Shown in pieces: positions 8,174 to 13,157 of a stretch of DNA of 13,157 bases. Position 1 is the first letter of the stretch. Each line of letters starts with the position of its first letter. The DNA is taken from assembly GCA_035591015.1 (NCBI GenBank), contig JAXIUW010144448.1, positions 1 through 13,157 on the forward strand, in the 5' to 3' direction. The notes beneath the pieces were generated by a model, which saw only the letters and a program-made list of their open reading frames with translations, was not told the DNA's origin and ran no database searches. A program made the position numbers and the translations under genes. This DNA comes from Cephalothrix simula (lineage: Eukaryota > Nemertea > Palaeonemertea > Archinemertea > Cephalotrichidae).

Positions 8174-8386
8174 ATCCAGAGAAAAACATGTAATCCTTTA
8201 TATAAAGAGAGATTTTTATTCAACGTAGATCCTTATTCGTTAGAAAAAAGAGTTGTCGTATTCCATGTCTATTCTTGTGATAAATACGCCCGCCATAAAG
8301 TGATCGGAGAAAATGAAATTAGGCTAAGCGACCTGGAACTCAATGTACCAATGAGGTTGTGGTTGAACCTCAGGGACATAGATGAG
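8174..8386 (+). CDS. Syt12: Synaptotagmin-12-like, exon d: second half of C2A
   Basis: This 213-base exon encodes exactly 71 codons. It follows TTTTTCTTTGCAG and ends at a consensus GTAAGT donor (8387). It begins IQRKTCNPLYKERFLFNV, matching the synaptotagmin C2A motif KTLNPVFNEQFTF. It continues through VVVFHVYSCDKYARHKVIGE, matching the Ca2+ loop 3 strand pattern (YDFDRFSKHDIIGE in SYT1). It ends with LWLNL, the usual closing strand. In loop 3 the SYT1 D230, S235 and D238 positions are Ser, Ala and Lys, and only the D232 position is still Asp. C2A is therefore unlikely to bind Ca2+ in the SYT1 manner, as in SYT12. The open frame runs back to 8168 within the intron, but the conserved sequence starts at the splice site, so an upstream start is not used. 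Confidence 0.95.
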
Positions 8387-10387
8387 GTAAGTCTTGAACT
8401 AGTCTTGGCAGGTAACAAAATCTAACAAGTATTGGGTTTAAGAGTCAAAACATGTTATCTGTCAAATTAGGTTTTTGAAATTTTAAATCTATTTTGAAAA
8501 TATTTTGGGATATATGGCCTAGTAACCTATATTTTAGGACATTACCGCTTTCTTGAGACCTTAGGCCTACTCATAATAAGGCTCTTATAACCCTAAAGGC
8601 CATATCATACTCCATAATCGGATGTTACTGTTAGTAAAAATGTTATCAAAGTAATAAGTTTCAAAAAATTAGTTTCTGAGATCAAAAAGAGTTCTTGAAA
8701 AAATGTTACAACCTTCCTGATAACATATAAGAACCCTCGATAACATTTATTTTCAACAAAAGTAACTTAATTGTTGAACATTGTTACTGAATGTTACTGA
8801 GCGCACTGATGAAAATTTTATGTATGTGACTAGAAGTAATCACCCTACCATACATAGCGCAATAACATCTTTTTTGTTATTGAGAGCAAAATTTGAGAAT
8901 ACTCTGAAAAGTTCTCCCAAAGTTCAAATATTTGAACTAACTCTGAACTTTTTGAACATTTTTATTGAATGTTACTGAGCGCACTGATGAAAAATTTATG
9001 TATGTGACTGGAAGTAATCACCCTATCATACTTAGCGCAATAAAATCTTTTTTTGTTATTGAGAGCAAAAAATATGAGAATACTCTGAAAAGTTCAAATA
9101 TTTGAACTAACTCTGAACTTTTTGAACATTGTTACTGAATGTTACTGAGTGCACTGATGAAAAATGTATGTATGTGACTGGAAGTAATAACCCTGTCATA
9201 CTTAGCGCAATAACATCTTTTTTGTTATTGAGATCAAAATTTGAGAATATTCTCCCAAAGTTCAAATATTTGAACTAACTCTGAACTTTTTGAACATTGT
9301 TACTGAATGTTACTGAGTGCACTGATGAAAAATGTATGTATGTGACTGGAAGTAATAACCCTGTCATACTTAGCGCAATAACATCTTTTTTGTTATTGAG
9401 ATCAAAATTTGAGAATATTCTCCCAAAGTTCAAATATTTGAACTAACTCTGAACTTTTTGAACATTGTTACTGAATGTTACTGAGTGCACTGATGAAAAA
9501 TTTATGTATGTGACTGGAAGTAATCACCCTATCATACTTAGAGCAATAGCATCTTTTTTGTTATTGAGAGCAACATTTGAGAATACTCTGAAAAGTTCTC
9601 CCAAAGTTCAAATATTTGAACTTTTCTGGTAACATTTCTATGCTTTTGTACACAGCTTTTTTGTGTCATGGTGAGAGCTTTTCCGTCGAAGGAAAAGATG
9701 ATATCGCTCAATCATACTTCTTGGAATATTTTGTTTTTGCTCCCGCTCATTTTAGCTGGAGAAAATTGTATGGTAGGCTCATCTAAAGCCGTGTAGGAAT
9801 CTTGCAAAAAGCGCATCATGACAAAGAGTTCTTTAGTGGGGCGTTCAAAACTTGGATATAGCAAAATTTATGCAGAGTGTTCGGTAGTTTGTCGAATCAT
9901 ATTGCACTCGCCTCGGTTACTTGAATTTTGTTATAGCCGAATCGGAGTATGATCAAGTGAGAGCATTCTGGAAATATTCCGAATCCTTGTTTAAAACCCT
10001 GATCTACGTTTGATTTCGAAGGGGTCGGGTTTTTTTTCAAAATAGTTCGAAAATTATTTTTCTGAAAATTAAAGTTTTGGGCGGCATAGAGACTTTCTTT
10101 AGTTAAAACTATGCGCTATATTTGATATACCAATACTTTCTGATATATTGCACGGTTTTCTTTATACTGTCCTGGTATTATGAAAACGAGAAAATAACTT
10201 TTTTCTGGGGCATAAAGATATCTTTTAAAATGCCCTACCACTTTTCTGATCCTTAAATGATGGTTCTTTTACTTGGCTGAGCTAAAATAATGATGTGAAC
10301 TTCTTTGATGATAAATATCTCATCCAGGTCTTTCTTAGCAAGACTGATTACTGCGTTTAAAGTCATTTATTTTGTAATTTATTTTAG
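8387..10387 (+). other. Intron 4
   Basis: This 2.0-kb intron has a GTAAGT donor and a TTTTAG acceptor. It has 9-bp inverted words ATATGGCCT (8512-8520) and AGGCCATAT (8597-8605), then the five-copy satellite. Between 9622 and 10387 I see no exon and no clear repeat. Confidence 0.7.
8776..9621. repeat. Five-copy satellite, unit about 168-178 bp
   Basis: The units start at about 8776, 8954, 9124, 9292 and 9460, each with GAACATT...GAATGTTACTGAG(C/T)GCAC. The marker GYGCACTGATG is spaced 178, 170, 168 and 168 bases. The 168-base stretches from 9149 and from 9317 are identical as I read them, so part of the array duplicated recently. Each unit carries the 16-bp perfect palindrome GTTCAAATATTTGAAC (8922, 9092, 9260, 9428, 9606) and a CAATAAC...GTTATTG hairpin around a T-run. 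The last copy stops at the palindrome. The open frame at 8781-8978 lies in the array and is not a gene. Confidence 0.95.
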
Positions 10388-10508
10388 AAACCAACCGATT
10401 TGGGAGAATTGATGTTCAGTCTTAGTTATTTGCCTACAGCCGAGAGATTGACTGTAGTGGTTGTAAAAGCTCGTCATTTAAAATGGATGGACGGGAAAAA
10501 AAGCGGAG
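10388..10508 (+). CDS. Syt12: Synaptotagmin-12-like, exon e: start of C2B
   Basis: The exon follows TTTATTTTAG (ending 10387) and stops before a GTATGA donor (10509), leaving one base of a split codon. It encodes 40 residues: [20 protein letters not shown] and then [20 protein letters not shown]. This is the opening of a synaptotagmin C2B domain: the linker and first strand ([13 protein letters not shown]), second strand (LTVVVVKA) and loop 1. It is the most diagnostic piece for SYT12. The loop-1 Asp (WMD) is present. The expected next residues, DPYVKV or DPFVKV, must be on an exon I cannot find before the window ends, so the gene runs out of the window. Confidence 0.94.
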
Positions 10509-12060
10509 GTATGAATACTAATTGGATCTTTTTTCCTCATTTCTAATGCGAAACGGATCAAAATAAACCTGTTGAATCCTCTTGTGACGCACTTAGTAAA
10601 AACCCAAAGCTAAAGAAAAGAATTAGGGTTTATGGAATAACCGTCGTTATCCAAGCTAATACATATAGTTAAAAATAATATACATAAATGTATCCACAGA
10701 ATCTCCTTAAACCTAAAGATATAAAAACTTCTAAAAATATTATAAATCATTTTAAAATAAAAATGAAAATGATAAGTTAACGGGCTAAATAGCAATCAAT
10801 GCTAATACATTGTAAAGCCTACATAAAAATTTATGAACCGTACGAAGCGGGAACGCCCGCTCCTAATTGCACATTGTTATATTGTTCGTGGGCGATAGTC
10901 AATGGTTAAATGATTATGGAAATTTTAATCTAAAAAACATTGGTATTAGCGAGTAGGCGATGACTGAGGGTACGAGCACACTTTCGATTTTTAGCATGAA
11001 AACTATGAGAGTGGGGTGAGTCATATATATTTAGAAAGCTTATTTCAGCATGATAATACATGTATTCCTGGTCCCAGTACGGTAAATACTGGTGGTAAAA
11101 TCCTTAAATTTTGCTCTAAACGCTTTTTGATATATGAGCGGCCGAAAAGTCGATTTTCGGAATTTCAATCGCTAATATTTCGAAAAGGGCTCGGTTTAGG
11201 GCATACAAATATATTACGAGCAGATAGAAACATGTACTCAATTAGTCAATTAGCATGCCTTCTATTTCCTTTTTTCGGCAACTTGGTTTTCTTACCTCTA
11301 TATCTAAAACTCGAAATTTTTGGAGGCCTTTGGCGTCGCACCTGGGGTACCTAGGGTGCACTGATTTTTTTTTATAATTTGAGTTTTAGTCACAATTAAA
11401 AAGTAGCTAAATTTCAGCTTTCTACGATTAGACTTTTGAAAACCACTTCTTCAAAAGTAGGGTTAATGGATTTTGAGATGCAGTTTTCTTAATGAAAGAA
11501 AAGAAAATTGCGGGCTTGGGTTGAATGAAAAGGGGTTTAATTTTAAAGTTTGGAATAATCGAGAATCTGATGTTAGACTCCCCTTCTATTATACATTCTG
11601 CTAACAGAATCAAAGATTTAAGATGAACTTATTTTGCAACCTTTAATGCTGAGCAAGTCCAAGTTATCAAGATAATGAAAGACAAGACTTCATATTGCCC
11701 AAAAGTCGTGTTGGCGTTGGTGCTTAACTATTGGCAAGCCTTTAATTATCATCACTTTGACATGAATAAATATTGCTAATGACCGCCGACTATTCTCAAT
11801 AATCAATGCAAAGGAAAATATATCAAAGCTTTGACTTAGGACATCGTAATCCTAAACACATGTCTATTCACATATTAATAACATTTTCACAATTCGGAAA
11901 TCATGTTGATTTTCGTATATAGAATTAACATCATTTGAAAGATCAAGGAACCTAGATTTGCAAAGCTTCATTCAAACCAACTGTGGTGCCCCAACACTGA
12001 CGTTTGCCTCGCGAATTTTCAAAAAGTTCCTGACTAAAATCCAGCTGGTGGCATGTATGG

Positions 12061-12505
12061 AGCGCCATCCACGCAAAAAGTCAGCTTTCCGCGAAATATA
12101 TGCTCGTCAATTTTCTAAATTTAGAACCGTGATTTTATATATGTATCGCAAAATAATAGAGCTCCGCAATTTTATAAAACCAAAAAAATATTAAAATCCC
12201 TAAATATTAGAAAACCAAAATAATAGAACTACGCAATTTTGCAAAACCAAAATATTAGAAGACCAAAATTTTAGACGTGCCACATCCCTGACATTCCTTT
12301 CATTTAAAAGGAGGCGCGTCGTTTTCCGCCATTTTTATCGTAAAATAGTAGTCTCGGATATTTACGACAATCATTGTAAAATTTTGGTTTTCTTGTAATT
12401 CGGTTTTTTAAAATTGTGGAGTTCTCTGTTATTTTGCGAGTCACATATGAAATCACGGTTCTAAATTTAGAAAAATTGATTTTCGACTTTTTGCGTGGAT
12501 TATGG
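12061..12505. mobile_element. Foldback (long inverted repeat) element, about 450 bp
   Basis: The left arm 12061-12182 and the complement of about 12390-12505 share, in the same order, ATCCACGCAAAAAGTC, TTCTAAATTTAGAACCGTGA, TCGCAAAATAA, CAATTTTA and AAAACC. The left arm has an extra block of about 20 bases after AAAAGTC. The middle repeats the AAAACCAAAATATTAGAA-type words (12211-12274), and more of the same appears inverted at 12375-12395. Short frames on both strands (11958-12194, 12304-12519) are mirror copies of this repeat, not genes. The outer ends are diffuse and I see no clear target duplication. Confidence 0.75.
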
Positions 12506-12863
12506 TGCTCAATAGGCACGTCATTCGTATAATATAGACCTTAAAGTTTGTGGTAAATATAGTTTCAGACTGAAGTACGGAGGGGGGAGGGGGCTCCCAG
12601 CCTATATGTGTAGCTTACCTTTTAGTCCCAAAGGTCCTTTTAGAGTCACCCATGCACCTTAATTTTACTTCCAAATCCCGGAAATACGTCATAACATCCT
12701 AAGCTACTCTTACGGTGGACCTACTCATCCAGGCCTGAGGCAGGAGAATTTTAGGGGAAGTGGATAGCAAAATGACGTCGATGGATGCTGGAAGTGGAAA
12801 TATAAATTGAAAATATAGTAATTTAAAATCATTAAAATCAAATCAAACCCAGATTTAAATGCT

Positions 12864-12884
12864 TGACGTCATAACGCCATCTTG
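12864..12884. promoter_or_regulatory. Second CRE plus inverted YY1-like site
   Basis: TGACGTCA (12864-12871) is followed by CGCCATCTTG (12875-12884), the complement of the YY1-type CAAGATGGCG. The combination mirrors that at 4398-4430. A third perfect TGACGTCA is at 519-526. Confidence 0.35.
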
Positions 12885-12953
12885 TTTTCAACTACAATAA
12901 AAATTTTAATTCAGTTTTTCTGTTGGCTGAGACACAGTTAGTCGGGTTCTCCC

Positions 12954-12991
12954 TAGCCCTTTTCTGGATAACGATAAGAAGAAAAGGGCTA
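12954..12991. repeat. Hairpin TAGCCCTTTTCT/AGAAAAGGGCTA
   Basis: Perfect 12-bp arms with a 14-base loop. Confidence 0.8.
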
Positions 12992-13025
12992 AGTATCGGG
13001 GGTAGTCAGTCTTAGTCTGGGATAT

Positions 13026-13046
13026 CCATACCCTTATTGGGTATGG
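13026..13046. repeat. Hairpin CCATACCC/GGGTATGG
   Basis: Perfect 8-bp arms with a 5-base loop, 34 bases after the previous hairpin. Confidence 0.75.
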
Positions 13047-13157
13047 GCTAAATCGCCGACATTTTTTAAAGTACCCGGATGTAAACAAAAAATAAAAATG
13101 TAATAAAAAACAGTTTTTTGTTCTTTTTGAAAACGAGCAGAACTGTTATTCGTGAGC

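Larger units (their letters stand above)
299..10508 (+). other. Syt12: Synaptotagmin-12-like gene, partial (five internal exons)
   Basis: This is the gene model joining exons 299-494, 2375-2510, 5174-5303, 8174-8386 and 10388-10508. Every junction keeps the reading frame and every intron starts GT and ends AG. The product of about 265 residues is a linker, a complete C2A domain and the first 40 residues of C2B. Synaptotagmins are membrane-anchored vesicle proteins whose C2 domains bind phospholipids, SNAREs and often Ca2+. The C2B start reads [20 protein letters not shown], which as I recall it is almost the vertebrate SYT12 sequence and differs from SYT1, SYT4 and SYT7. SYT12 is a Ca2+-independent member that modulates vesicle release. 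The transmembrane exon and the C2B remainder are outside the window. Another Ca2+-independent synaptotagmin is possible but less likely. The family is close to certain; the SYT12 subtype is inferred from memory of homologues. Confidence 0.85.
10509..13157 (+). other. Intron 5, incomplete
   Basis: This runs from a GTATGA donor to the end of the window. No continuation of C2B (DPYVKV or similar) is visible. It holds small hairpins (AGCGGG/CCCGCT at 10846-10861, CCGAAAA/TTTTCGG at 11142-11160, ACTTTTGAA/TTCAAAAGT at 11432-11458), the foldback at 12061-12505, a CRE-containing stretch near 12864 and two hairpins near 13000. The longest frame, 112 codons at 11016-11354, shows no family I recognise. 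Confidence 0.65.

Noticed and set aside
8168-8425. Exon d read as a free-standing small gene
   Set aside because: The conserved C2A sequence starts at the splice acceptor and stops at GTAAGT. The codons before and after are intron read-through.
8781-8978. 65-codon open frame
   Set aside because: It lies wholly inside the tandem satellite.
8776-9621. CRISPR-like array
   Set aside because: Whole units of about 168 bp repeat with no unique spacers, in an animal-type intron.
11016-11354. 112-codon + strand open frame
   Set aside because: It shows no recognisable domain, has no splice or context support, and contains small hairpins. It is likely a chance frame or repeat debris.
11958-12519. Two opposing open frames with similar peptides (KFRTVI...RKI)
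   Set aside because: The similarity arises because they are the two arms of the same inverted repeat, not because they are paired genes.

Overview
This window looks like intron-rich nuclear DNA from an invertebrate animal. It is AT-rich, has no bacterial-type operon, and the only convincing coding sequence comes in short blocks bounded by consensus GT...AG splice sites. Introns are about 1.9 to 2.9 kb and full of short transposon-like and tandem repeats. I cannot fix the phylum: an arthropod or other protostome is plausible, but nothing in the sequence decides it.

One gene can be read, on the + strand: the middle part of a synaptotagmin, most like synaptotagmin-12 (SYT12). Five internal exons were found (299-494, 2375-2510, 5174-5303, 8174-8386, 10388-10508). 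Their phases fit together without a frame break (0/1, 1/2, 2/0, 0/0, 0/1) and give about 265 residues. In order these are a Ser/Thr/Pro-containing linker (exons a and b), the C2A domain (exons c and d) and the start of C2B (exon e). The N-terminal membrane anchor lies upstream of the window and the rest of C2B lies downstream. Several Ca2+-binding acidic positions of C2A are replaced, as expected for a Ca2+-independent synaptotagmin of the SYT12 type.

Everything else is intron. Intron 1 (495-2374) holds a candidate 1.74-kb element with 25-bp terminal inverted repeats, with a tRNA-like pol III head inside it. Intron 2 (2511-5173) holds a near-perfect 71-bp palindrome, a GGGGCCCC-rich fold-back and a CRE plus YY1-like site. 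Intron 3 (5304-8173) holds a clear 222-bp MITE with 28-bp TIRs and several small duplications. Intron 4 (8387-10387) holds a five-copy satellite of about 170 bp. The last intron (10509 to the end) holds a foldback element of about 450 bp and two strong hairpins. I see no bacterial, viral or CRISPR-like system. The points of interest are the divergent C2A and the number of different repeat families in the introns of one neuronal-type gene.
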